A stretch of DNA of 64,000 nucleotides from Favolaschia claudopus (lineage: Eukaryota > Basidiomycota > Agaricomycetes > Agaricales > Mycenaceae): the NCBI GenBank assembly GCA_037176885.1, contig JAWWNJ010000030.1, forward strand, positions 186,001-250,000, written 5' to 3'. How positions within the stretch are numbered: position 1 is the stretch's first letter; each line of letters begins with the position of its first letter. Below, piece by piece: positions 10,434-20,955 of this stretch. The position numbers and the translations under genes were made by a program. Under the pieces are notes generated by a model. It was not told the DNA's origin, searched no databases, and was given only the letters and a program-made list of their open reading frames with translations.

Positions 10434-10739
10434 TCAGGCTCGAACAGACCAGCGGAACAATACACCAAGGTACTCAATGCAATGGAACGGTACAGCCATC
10501 TCCACACAGTGTCTGACCAGTTTATCCGGGGAGGTTTTTTGGATAACAAGAAGGCGATATCCGAACGCAATTGAGTGGGTCGAGTTAGAAGAAACGGTAT
10601 CAGGCACCAAGGCCATGGGGTATATTTGATCAGGATTCTTGGTAAGGGATTCGTTCTGGCTGCAAGAGCAAAGAAGCAAAGCCCGAAAGGCTAGAGAAGC
10701 ACCGACGAAGCTAAGGGCTAGGAAGCGAGATAGACGCAT
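10434..10739 (-). CDS. Short ORF with signal-peptide-like start
   Basis: It begins MRLSRFLALSFVGASLAFRA, basic residues followed by a hydrophobic stretch, then LLLCSCSQNES, which resembles a secretory signal peptide. The rest overlaps the upstream extension of the Helitron N-terminal frame in another frame and has no recognisable domain. It may be the first exon of a small secreted protein or chance. Not recognised. Confidence 0.25.
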   Translation of the reverse strand: MRLSRFLALSFVGASLAFRALLLCSCSQNESLTKNPDQIYPMALVPDTVSSNSTHSIAFGYRLLVIQKTSPDKLVRHCVEMAVPFHCIEYLGVLFRWSVRA

Positions 10740-11199
10740 AGTGAGGGAAAGGGAAGAGAGCGGGCTAATCAGAATATGCCCAGTATATGGTTAATATTGA
10801 TTTGAAATTCACGTTGATCAAAACCCGTCGATCCCACATTGCAACTGCAGACAAATTCCAAGTTTGATTTATTGTAGTTTGATCTATGGCAGTGCGGCGA
10901 CATGGAAGGCACAGTCCTTAAGGATCCGGAGACCGATGTAAGGCATAGTAAGGCTGCTCAATGCAAACGCCAACACACTTATTACCGCAATAATAAACAC
11001 TAGACTTCGGACGCTGTTGATCGACGTCACAGAAAGGTCTTGACACTACTGAGGTGATCGGTTGGTATCGCGATTAAGTTAAATACCGGGAAACTCGCCG
11101 TGCTCGTCCACCAACATTCCTGCCACATCTCTGCACGGCAATGGACGCCTCCGGTGATTATCACTTAAATTTAAGCATATCGAACCAAGACTTACCAAA
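10740..11199. other. No gene seen
   Basis: Short discontinuous frames only. I see no clear repeat or structural signal. Confidence 0.5.
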
Positions 11200-11595
11200 T
11201 TGCAGAGTTCAACCGTTTTACATGTGTGCGCTGCACAGAGACACTGTATATGCCAGTATTGTGAGCGACAAAATTTGCAACGCACTGCATCTCTTACGGA
11301 ACTTAGTTTACTTTGCATTCATCCGTTCTGCTATTATTGCCTCTTGGACTGGTTGCGAGACGGCGAGGTCAGATGTTCTTTTTGTTCCGAGCTTATCACG
11401 GAAGAACCGGAACATGACCATATATTCGATTTGGCGCTGGAGAACGCTATCACACAGGGAATTGTCAAACGTTCACCCGGCCAGATTGGGGCCAAACCGT
11501 ACGGGAAAGCTGCCATGTACGATTGGAGCGAATTCGAATTTACCAAGCCGGGCGAGCAAGTTCACACAGTGCGACGCAGACGCAGAAACCATTAG
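11200..11595 (+). CDS. RING-finger (C3HC4) protein fragment
   Basis: The frame carries CQYC, then 16 residues on CIHPFCYYC, then CSFC. This fits the RING-HC spacing C-x2-C...C-x-H-x2-C-x2-C...C-x2-C that coordinates two zinc ions in E3 ubiquitin ligases. The tail is acidic then basic (ELITEEPEHDH, VRRRRRNH). There is no ATG upstream of the finger, and a TTGCAG acceptor-like site sits at the left edge, so this is probably an internal or last exon, or a captured fragment. It lies between the Helitron helicase and a hypothetical gene on the opposite strand to Helitron transcription. No other domain is visible. Confidence 0.55.
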   Translation: MQSSTVLHVCAAQRHCICQYCERQNLQRTASLTELSLLCIHPFCYYCLLDWLRDGEVRCSFCSELITEEPEHDHIFDLALENAITQGIVKRSPGQIGAKPYGKAAMYDWSEFEFTKPGEQVHTVRRRRRNH

Positions 11596-12257
11596 CACAT
11601 ATATAGAAAGTCTGAATTCATCACATACATTAATAATTTCTTCGTCCAAAGGGCTTCTTAACCAAGTTTGCACAACAGTCCGAGTGGCAAGACACCGCTA
11701 CCATTTTGCCATTGAATCAAATAAGCAGTGCTGATAGGAAAGGCCAGCCTCACACGCTCACGTCGCGCCAACGTAGCGCATTTCTCCGAAAGAACGCAAA
11801 GAGAGAGCAGCGAATATGCAGGACTATTATCCAGCATGAGGAGGGGAGATGAGCACACAACCCGAAAAGAGCCACGCCAGTCCATACGTTTACTGACAAG
11901 AAGCAAAATATGACTAAGCGATCAAAGAACTCTGAAAAATGTGCCCAAAGCGGCTCCTCGGCGCGTTGACCCGGCCATGCGAGACTGGCCGCGGCCACAT
12001 TGTTGGAGTTTTTGTTGAGTTGTACAAGTCTGAGCTCTCACTCACGCGTCAGGTACAAATAAATTAATTCGTTTTGCTGACAGGAATGACAAGTACAAAA
12101 CTATTAAGTATCATAAGCAATGGGTATGAACGTAAGTTGCGTTGAAGAGTGAAAGTAGGATAAAGCGGCACATAGAGAGAGAGTAACAGAGAGGGGAAAG
12201 TCACCGGCATAGATAAATAGTGGTACAGTGTTCAGACTCGGACGGGAACGGGCAAAT
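11596..12257. other. No gene seen
   Basis: No domain-bearing frame. The frame used by the next gene opens only after a TGA near 12,257. Confidence 0.45.
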
Positions 12258-12349
12258 GAAGGGGGGAATTACTAGGTCTCGGGGGAGTCTTCTTCGTCGG
12301 ACTCCTCCTCCGGAATGCACTGGACAACATTCGGCAATTCGGTTACGCC

Positions 12350-13037
12350 ATGCACACCGGGCTTCCGGATGCGACCGTCATGCAGCCGAATTTCTCGCTC
12401 GGGACTGATGGTGCTGTGCATCTCGAATTCAACTGTCGTTACTTCACGGTAGGGCGTTCCACTCCGCAAGCCATCAAGGTCGATTTGGACGACAATATGG
12501 ACCCTACCGGGATTCTGCAGACTTATCTTAGCGACTCTATCTCTCACTGCATTGACAATAAAGTGACTTACATGCAGTTTGTCGACGACGAGTAAGTTCA
12601 TTCCACTTCGCGTTGAACCTGACATGAAGTGTTTTCGAAAGTTACGAGCAGAAACCGGCTTCGATCTTTCAAATCGGTGACGTAGTAGAGGTTGGATTTT
12701 CCTTCGTAGCGTGGCGGACGGGAAAGAGAAGCGAAGCGCTCAAATACTCGAGCACTTTGGTTCTCAGAACACTCGCTCTGCTCGAGGATACTTTCACCAA
12801 GGTAGGATTAGCACACTAACTCATTAATTATGGCTAAGTTTTAAATAGGAAGCTTTCTTCATTCGACATTCGCTTCCCACGAAGCCGAAGATCCTCCACA
12901 ACGACAGCGATTCCGTATTCATATTTCCGAAGCGTGCACGGAAGGACGATAGTGACGGGGAGGATCTTGATGAGCCGGCGAGAAAGAGAATGGCTCAACT
13001 GACGATCGCTGACGTCCAAATGAAAGGTGGAAAGTAG
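12350..13037 (+). CDS. Three-exon hypothetical protein
   Basis: Exons 12,350-12,591, 12,642-12,801 and 12,849-13,037. Intron 1 is GTAAGT...AAAG with a CTGAC branch site (50 nt). Intron 2 is GTAGGA...ATAG with CTAAC (47 nt). Both joins keep the frame. The protein is about 196 residues. It has a beta-rich first half (AVHLEFNCRYFTVG, IKVDLDDNMDPTGILQ), a central segment (FQIGDVVEVGFSFVAWRTGK) and a lysine-arginine-rich acidic tail (FPKRARKDDSDGEDLDEP), which looks nuclear. From memory it resembles a multicopy agaricomycete family of unknown function; I cannot assign a role. The true start may be upstream, since the frame is open from 12,258. The intact splicing suggests a functional or recently functional gene. 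Confidence 0.65.
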
Positions 13038-14275
13038 GTGTGTAGTAGACTTTGGTCGCCGTTAAGTAGGGTAAATGCTAGGGAATTTATGGTACCTGCG
13101 ACAACAATGCCCCAAATTGAAAGGGTGGCCAAATTGAACATTTTCCACCGAAAGTGTTGAATAGTCAGCTGACCGTGGAAACACAAACAAGGCATAACAA
13201 CGCGTCGACTCTCAATCTCCTTGCTTTCTCCCACCACCTTGCCACCCATCCACCTCACCTGGCGTCGTCTTTGAAGACTCGTAAACACAACTCAACGCGC
13301 TATACGATAATGCCCCCAGCACGCCGGACAACTGCGCCGATTGAGAGTTCTGGATGGACGTGGGCTGCTGCTCAAAGCACCCTGCCACCTGCTTTCATGG
13401 CGTACTTAGCATTTCAAACGACAACTCGGGTTGGGTGGGAGGTGGGGTGGCAGCCAAAATTGGATATGAGGGACTGACAGCCCGCAAAAACTTCAAAGTG
13501 AGTCTACTCTACATGGTTTTGGTTGCTTGCTCTCCACATCCCGAACATTTTCTCGACAATTACTTCTCGTTTTCTTCGTCTTCTTCCGTGCCTCCTTCAA
13601 GCATGTCTCCAGCTGAGGCTCAGACGCTGCGTCTGACCATAGGTGCTATGTCTGCGCCTCAGCTGTTGCATGATTGGGAAGGCTATACCCTTCCATTCTT
13701 CTTTTTGTTTGAGTTGAGCTGCGCGAACCTAAGCTTATGTTGTCTGGAACTGCGCGATATAAGGAAAGTAAGCCGTGTACGAGTTAACTTGAGGACCTGG
13801 GAACCGTCCCTTAAATAATTTGGCTGCCAGATATATTTCCATTTTTTAAGTCATATGGTTCAGGTTCTACTAGGGAGATGTTGTGAGCTAGTCAGTGTCG
13901 GGGCAGATAGGAAGGTGGAAGACAGAGAAGATACGATTCAGAGATTCATGCAGTCACAGGCGCTTTCGGGCCGACTCGTGCCGATTTTGGACACCATCAA
14001 TAAATTTTCTGTCACTTAGGGTTAGGTCCTATTTCACCGAGTCCATGTTTTCACACGATCACAAACTTGGAATCCATTAGAAAGTTTTGTAACGACGACC
14101 TAAGAGACCTTTGAAAAGGCGTGGGAAAAAACCGCGATTTCATTACAAAGTAAAATACAACGGTTTTTCACTCCCACCCGAAAACTTCATCTTCGAAACG
14201 AAAAGAACGAGTACTTAAAAGTACTCGTAATTACGTTGTTGATTCAACCTCAGCAATACTCCATACATACATAGA
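13038..14275. other. No gene seen; perfect palindrome at 14,207-14,228
   Basis: Short unrelated frames only. A 22-bp perfect palindrome, ACGAGTACTT-AA-AAGTACTCGT, lies about 50 bp before the point where NLR coding sequence resumes. On the reverse strand the segment ending at 14,275 begins TCTATGTATG, compatible with a Helitron 5' end (TC). Confidence 0.5.
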
Positions 14276-16611
14276 TCGTGCAAAATCAGCGGGAGGCGAA
14301 CGAAAAGGTCGCGCAACTCGTTGAGGCAATGGCTAGGCTCTACTTGCAAAAGAGATAGACTCAGTCGTAAATAACTCGAAGCCTGTTCAGGACATTGTTC
14401 TCCGCATTACCATGCAAACCATGGAGTGTGCTCTGCTCCTCCGCGAATATTCAGGGCATGGTTTTTTGGGTGGGTGATGTTATCCTTGAATCTTCGCGAA
14501 TAACGTTGGGGCTAGGACGCATTGCTCAAACTTCCATCTTGGGTGTGGGACAAAGGATTGACGAGCTCACTGCCGCGTTACTCAGATTGAAAGATGAATT
14601 TGATCGAGGGCTTGCAGTCCAAACAACGGTTGTATCGGCGCAGATCCTGGACAAAGTCGAGAAATTGGGTATGGTTTGCTGTTCTTTGTCTCTGTTCGTA
14701 TACACTGAATGACCCTGATAGAAAATTCGAGTGTTTTGAGTGATCTTAAACGTGCCCGTCGGTCCAGTCATAGACCGTCCACACGTCGCGAATGTCTGCC
14801 TGGCACGCGAAGCGAGATCATTGAGCATATAACTCAACGGCTGAGTACGCCATCGGAAGCGCGAATTGTCTGGCTCTCTGGTGTGGCTGGCTCAGGCAAG
14901 AGCACCATCGCAACAAGTGTCTCCGAGTACTTTCGCGGACTTGGGCGTCTCGGGATATTCCTCTGCTTCGCGCGCAATGACGTGGTTGGAAGCGACCCGA
15001 TCCTCGTGCTTCACGCTATTGCATATGGGCTTGCCACACTTCACCCGCACATTGAAGGAGCCATTTGCATGGCTCTCTCCCGCGATTCTAACCTGGTCGA
15101 TGCGCCGATTGACAAGCAATTCCAGGAGCTTCTTCTCGGGCCGCTGGAATCTGTGAAGCATCACCTCATTGGTCCATTCATCGTCGTCATAGATGCACTT
15201 GACGAGTGCGCCGACGACTCGCGTAATGTGCTCGATGACCTGATTACCAATTTCTTCACCAAACTACCTGCAGCATTCCGGTTTTTCGTTACCTCTCGGC
15301 CAGATTTTGACATTACGAGGCTTTTCCGCAACAACGCTGTTGTCGAAGAGCGCTCTCTCGACTTAGCTGCTGAGAACGACAATGATATCTCTGTGTACAT
15401 TCTTGACCGACTGGCCACTATTCGACAAGCACATCGTCTCAGCCGTATCTGGCCTGGAGAAGATGTGATACGACAGCTCATCAATTTGTCGGGAAATTTG
15501 TTCATCTGGGCGGCAACTGCACTTGATTTCGTTGAAGGGAAGAAATTGTTTGAACCTCATAAACGTTTGGAAACACTATTGAAGACGCCGTTCCAGACAG
15601 GAGGTAATCTTGATCAGTTGTATACCCTTGCGCTTGTCAGCGACGGGGACTGGGATGACGAAGAATTCAGGGAATCCGCAACAGCTATTCTGGCCGTCAT
15701 CGCTCTCGCAAAGGTCCCCATGACAGACAGTGCGATGGACGCTATTCTGGGTCTAGATGACGGTACCGCAGCTCGTGTCTTGAATTTTCTCGGTTCCGTT
15801 GTTCAATGGAGTGCGGGTCAACCTGCTCGAACCTTGCACGCTTCTTTTGACGATTTTCTCGTCGGCCCCCATCGAGTTAACGACTCCTGGTTTTTCGATG
15901 TTGCGAAGGCAAAAAAAAACTTTGGTATCAGGATGTCTCATGGTCATGCAGAAGCATCTCAAATTTAACATCTGTCAGTTGCCTGACTCCCATTTGCTCA
16001 ATTCGAAGGTACCCGGCTTGTTTGAAACAGCGGAGTCTCATCTGTCACCTGCCTTGAAGTATGCCACTCGGTTTTGGGGGCCTCATCTCGGGGACTCTGA
16101 ATTTGATGATGAAATACTGGTATCACTGCAGAGCTTTCTCACTGGCCAGTTCTTGTTCTGGCTGGAGGTACTCAGTGTCCGCCATGAGATGGCATCTGCG
16201 GCGGGGATACTGCAGTTTGCGCAGAAGTATACGCTGGTGAGTGTCGATTTTCAGAAAGGTCGGATCCTGATTGCAGATTGCCAGGGAAAAAGCGATTCGA
16301 TTGAGATGTTGCTCAAAGATGCACAGAAATTTGTTTCTGTGTTTGCACCCGCCATCGCTGAAAGTGCGCCGCACATCTACATTTCAGCCGTCCCCTTGGC
16401 ACCGAGGGAGTCAGCATTACGAGCCCATTACCTGTCACGGTTCCCTCGTCTCCTGCGGTATAATGTACCCGAGTCATGGACGAGCCTTGAAAAAACATTA
16501 CAAGGGCATGACAATGAGGTTGCGTCCGTCGCGTTCTCGCCAGACGGGCAGCGCATCGTCTCTGGATCTTACGACCACACAGTGCGCATCTGGGATGCGG
16601 CAAGACTGTAA
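14276..16611 (+). pseudogene. NACHT NTPase with a single WD40 repeat (NLR-like), broken
   Basis: Homology starts at IVQNQREANEKVAQLVEAM, shifts frame near 14,347 and continues as ECALLLREYSGHGFLG. The main frame 14,709-15,968 holds the NACHT domain: Walker A GVAGSGKST and Walker B FIVVIDALDECAD, with a sensor-like FFVTSRPDFDI. At a nine-A run near 15,912 the frame shifts, and the protein continues in the frame ending at 16,611 with the winged-helix/HETHS-like region and one WD40 repeat ([20 protein letters not shown]...VRIWDAA). Fungal NLRs are signal-transducing NTPases linked to nonself recognition. Normal members have 7-14 WD repeats, so this one is truncated, though GTAAGT at the end could be a splice donor. 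It is the apparent continuation of the 527-1,212 fragment. Confidence 0.8.
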
Positions 16612-17191
16612 GTTCTCACGGTTAAAGACGCCCTGTCGTCGAGTTTCCTTGCCTTCTCTCTGGTCATTTGCTGCGTTTATTCTCTTATAGAAGCTCAGAA
16701 TTCCTAAAATTTGTGTGTAGATTGACCTGCACTCATGATTAATGTAGATATGAGCTCTTTCTTGTGCATTTGCCACAGAACTGCTAGTACACAGAAATAT
16801 GGAAGTTTCTCTTTTGTACTTCTGTATGCAGCTCCAGGTAAGGCATCTGAGTTTATGCCCACTTTCAGCGGTGAGAGGCAAGTGAGGGGGAGCAACACCT
16901 AATTCTAATTCAAGCTCAAAATACAATAATTACAATCTCTATGGGAGATCAAGATGGAGCCAGTAATTTGTTTTCCACTGAAGACTGTGCATGAGGAACG
17001 GATGGAGAGAGTGAGATTAAATATTAGCTTACATGACATTGACACAGGGCTCAAGACAGAATGAAATGATTCAAAGGGAACTGAAAGCAGGTTGTGTTTT
17101 ACTTTAATGAGGAAATTGGAGGCTCACAAGAATGAGGCATACCAGAAGAGAACCTGGGGAAAATCAGGGGATCTATAGGATATGTCCAATG
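16612..17191. other. No gene seen downstream of NLR remnant
   Basis: AT-rich sequence with no further WD40 repeats in any frame. Confidence 0.5.
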
Positions 17192-18621
17192 CAAGAGGTG
17201 TCAAATCTGGGGATTTGACACACCCATCAACTCACGTGCATCAAGAGGGGGGCAAAATTTTATTATTTGTTTGGTGGTTGATGTTAATGTGAATCTGCAC
17301 GAATAAATCGATGCCAAGCAGAATAAAGCCGCAGGGTCAAGGAATACGACTATCCGGAGGGCTCAGGTTACTTGATGTGTTTTCAACATACCGCACGGAC
17401 AGGATTTTCTTTGTCCAGCTCAGCTACCAACCAAATATAAATATTTGGCCCCTCCTCAAGCGATGTCAAACACGGGTTTTCCGATGATACTACTGGGTGT
17501 CCATAAGGGGAAAAACGTGCAAAAACGTCGAAAAAGAAGAAAAAAGAAAGAAGGAAAGGAGAACCTCAAGAGAACTTCGCTGCAAGCACACAGATGCTCA
17601 GAGAGTTAAAGCTACTTCATTTTGGCATGATTTTGAATTACATACATCTACATTTCGAACAAATTATACCAGTATTACGACTCCTTTACAGAGCAACATC
17701 AAAGCGGCATCAAGAATGCTTAATTGCGGGTGTCTCGGGTGATTGCCTGCAGTAAATGAAGAAGCGAGACCTCTTGATATTATTCTACTGCCTGTTTTTG
17801 AAGTGTGCAACGTGTGATATTGCTGAATGCCAGAGATTTCAGTGTACAGAGAGCTTGGATCATGAAATGAAACATACCAGTCAAGGGCAGCAGTGGCCAG
17901 CACAGACCCTCCAAGTGCAACACACTGTTGGAGCGAAGAAAAGGCTGAGCAATGTAATTATATATAAGATAAATAGAATAGCACCGGAATGTGGGCTCGA
18001 AGACACTTCTCGAGCACATCTGAGTCTTTGATACTGCTTGATCTTCATTCAAAGCTTCCCTTGCACCAATCTCTCTCCCAGCCGCGCTTGAAAGCTCGAG
18101 AACAAGCTGCCGAAGAATTTCTTCGTAGAAATTGATTGAGTTCCTTCAAGCATGAGAGTCCCATGTAGAAACAGCCCCAGAAAGCATTCCACAATCATAA
18201 GCATAGTCTACAGATATTTTTGAGAGCACTCGCAGCAACAAGGGATGCTCATATTGTAGCGGCAGCAGGGTGAGATCGGAACCATCGGATTCATCAGCAA
18301 CATTTTTAAATCGACGAATTTCGAGCTTTGAGCGGGAAAAAAGCACAGGATTGGATGAGAGAAGCAAAGACTGCACTGAATGCAAAGAAAAACCGAAGGT
18401 ACAGGTGTCAGTGGCTGAGATATTGCGAGTGCGAGCGAAGGGCTTGTTGAGTGTTATGCCTGTGACCCGTCACACTCAGCCTCGGTACGTGCCGGAGGTG
18501 CCTTGCGGTGTGTGAAACGTGGCTGTGCACTCAACATGTTGAGTGGACCCAGTTGATCGGTCGGTTAACCCAAACACGTGAGTTGATGGGTGTGTCAGAT
18601 CCCCAGATCTGACACCTCTTG
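17192..18621. repeat. Inverted-repeat-bounded segment (47-bp arms, 1.43 kb)
   Basis: Arms 17,192-17,238 and 18,575-18,621 are inverted copies with few mismatches (CAAGAGGTGTC...CACGTG). Each arm itself contains a hairpin: GTGTCAAATC-TGG-GGATTTGACAC on the left and GTGTCAGATC-TGGG-GATCTGACAC on the right. The compensating A/G changes keep both hairpins paired. Inside I see no transposase or other protein. It looks like a non-autonomous element, but no target duplication is evident. Confidence 0.6.
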
Positions 18622-19244
18622 GTCCAATGTGTGAAATGCAGAGAATTAGTAAAAATGAGCGGAAATTTCGACGACGGCGCGTCGAGTGAGAGCGCGAAAT
18701 GACGCGTTATGGCATATGGCTGTGTCGTGTTCTTTGGCTGATGCGCACGATGCCCTGCCTCGGGCCGCGGAATAAACCGTTTTGAGACATCCGCTATCGC
18801 TTCCGATCGTTCCCAGCACGAGATGAGCGGCATTTTCCGCAAAAATTATTCCAAAATGGCAATTTCCCACCATTTTCTTGCCTCACGAACCCGATGCTGG
18901 TTTGTATGCTGAACACATATTACTGCAGTTTTGACAAGGGATTCGGGATTAACATACTCAAAAGGTTGCTTGCCCAAAATCAGAGATGAGGTGGAGGTGA
19001 GTCAAGAGTTCTCTCTTTCTCTCTTTTCCCTCTTTCCTTTTTGGGATTTTATTTTTTCTATCTGTGATGGCCCCACAACATCGCTATTTAGCCGCGACCA
19101 CGCGTGGACTCGGAGAAAACCGAACATTTCATTCAACATAATCCCGAAACTATCAACAACCGGATGCGAACTTCACAACACTAGATTCCTATACTAACTA
19201 TGTTCCCCGTGCACAAAACCACTCTTCGCCACAATCAAAGATCA
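18622..19244. other. No gene seen
   Basis: A CT-rich stretch (about 19,010-19,045) and no convincing frame. It may include the 3' flank of the F-box gene to the right. Confidence 0.4.
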
Positions 19245-20342
19245 CTAGCTTTGCGATCCTCGGTAAACGACGATAAGCTCCTCGACCCGAGCTCTCAGGC
19301 TAATGTTGCCGGCGCCGACAAAGGCGAGCTGCTTTACCTCAGGGAAAATGTCGAGAAGCTTGTTGTCGAGCTCCGACAACAGAGTGAGCTCTTCATTGAG
19401 TATCTCGTCGTCTTCTACTTCCTCCATAAGCGAGTACCTTACATGTATGGTAAGCTTCTGGACACTCTGCCGTCCACGCAGGCAGTTCAAAGCTTCCAGC
19501 GCTCTGTTGTCAAGCTCAATCTCGACATGGGTCAGGCTAGGTAGGACACAGGCATTGGCTGTGTTCAGAACGTAGCGATATACGAACGCTGAATAGAGGG
19601 CGGTCAGCTGGATGAGTAGGCTAGGCATGTGAACTCACTGGGCGGCATGTGTTGTAACGCTGGGGGTGCGGGCTAGAAAGCTCCACAGAACGGTGTCCAA
19701 ATTATCCCACTGCATCCGCACGGCTCCGCATCGTCCGAGGTCCAGAAACGCAAGGAGGGCTTGAAGCAGGGGGGCCGTGAGTTTTGTGGCGAGGAAATCG
19801 AGTAAGTGGAGCTGCGGTTTGGGCGACGACCGGACTGCGTCGCAGCGTTTAGTCACATGGGGGGAAAACAGCGTCAGACTTCTGACGCCGACAGCGCAGC
19901 AGCGCAACAGCTCCAGGACCTCTTGGGCGTCCGCAGTGTGTACAATGAAAGAGACATCCTCCAAGGAGGGGACCGCAACCAGATGCTGGAGCACTGGAAG
20001 CAACGGTGGATGCGGATCTATCTCGGAATCGTACCGAAAGCGCCTTAGGTGAGGAAACTTGAAGAGTGAAAGCGGCGTCAGCGAACCCGGGTCAGCGTCG
20101 ACGACGTCCAGTGCCCTAACATGAACCCGAAGACTGGCATTCGTTTCGATGGCGTATATAAACTTTTGCACCTGTTCATTGCCTCTGAGGTACACCAACT
20201 GGTAGATTTGCCGTAGGGTGCTCGAATAGAAATCTTTGCATGTCGTTGCGCAAGCCAGGAGAGCCCTATTTTCATCCAGTTCACCACAAATGTGATCGCG
20301 GAGCTCCGGAATGCTTAGCGATGGGCGAAGTGGCATCGTCAA
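19245..20342 (-). CDS. F-box-like protein
   Basis: The start at 20,342 gives MTMPLRPSLSIPELRDHICG..LLACATTCKDFYSSTLRQIY, an F-box-like N-terminus of the kind found in many basidiomycete proteins that adapt substrates to SCF ubiquitin ligases. The frame runs 235 residues to 19,635 and continues at 19,628-19,245 (LPSLTHVEIELDNRALEAL...), a leucine-rich, LRR-like tail. A GTGAGT donor lies at about 19,639 and a CTATTCAG acceptor about 50 bp on, with a GCTGACC branch site. That join is one base out of phase, so either the splice sites differ or there is an indel. The gene has no neighbours that suggest a pathway. Confidence 0.65.
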
Positions 20343-20955
20343 GGAAATTCCAGATCACGTGTTCGATCGAGTGGGCAACAGGGCCCCGGGAAGCTTCGGC
20401 AAAGGGTTGTCCGTCCCATCAAAAACGCAATTTTTTTGACGTATCTCGCTGATCCTGCACCTGTTTGTCCTCCAATAGGCGTCAAAACCACCGGACCCTA
20501 TACCGACAACCTAGGGCTACACGCCCATATACTTTTTGCCCCCATATTCGCGGCCTAGGCGTGGGAAAATACGATTTGATTGCTATCAAAAATTGCGTTT
20601 TTTTTTGGGGGGGAGGAATGTATTATACTCGCGCGGTCCACAGTCTGAACTGCGAGTTTACGGAAGACATACATGTATGTACGGGTGGTTATCCTCGCAG
20701 AATTCTACAAGATGTCAACCGAGCACAACGTCTTTCCAGGGGGTCGATCGCTCGCAATCAGGGAACTGGCCGGCCGCTTGTATGGCAGGACCTCCGGCTA
20801 AAACCCGTAGGACCTAGGGGGAGTTCTCTCCCACCAGGTATAAATCCCCAGTATCCACCAGTAACCTGACGCAATTGAACGTCTTTCCCTTTGCCGACGC
20901 ATGCACACCACTCGCCAAAGCGAGCCCAAAGACTGTAGGGTGGTAAGTTGCGATC
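20343..20955. other. Spacer with inverted A/T-rich arms
   Basis: TCAAAAACGCAATTTTTTTG near 20,418 and TATCAAAAATTGCG followed by a T/G run near 20,583 resemble ends of a small element of about 190 bp, but the arms match poorly as a true inverted pair. No gene seen. Confidence 0.3.

Larger units (their letters stand above)
2961..10570 (-). mobile_element. Helitron (autonomous type, decayed), coding part
   Basis: Collinear reverse-strand frames give the fungal Helitron order: N-terminal cysteine-rich region, Helitron-like N domain, HUH-type Rep, Pif1 helicase. These enzymes cut and peel off one strand for rolling-circle transposition. The protein is broken by a shift near 9,240, a shift in a G-run near 7,955, a shift near 7,500 and a TAG at 6,966-6,968. 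The 1,293-codon helicase frame is intact. Outer ends are uncertain. A candidate 5' terminus (TC on the reverse strand) is at 14,274-14,275, where the NLR sequence resumes. If that is right, the element also carries the RING fragment and the three-exon gene. Confidence 0.85.
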
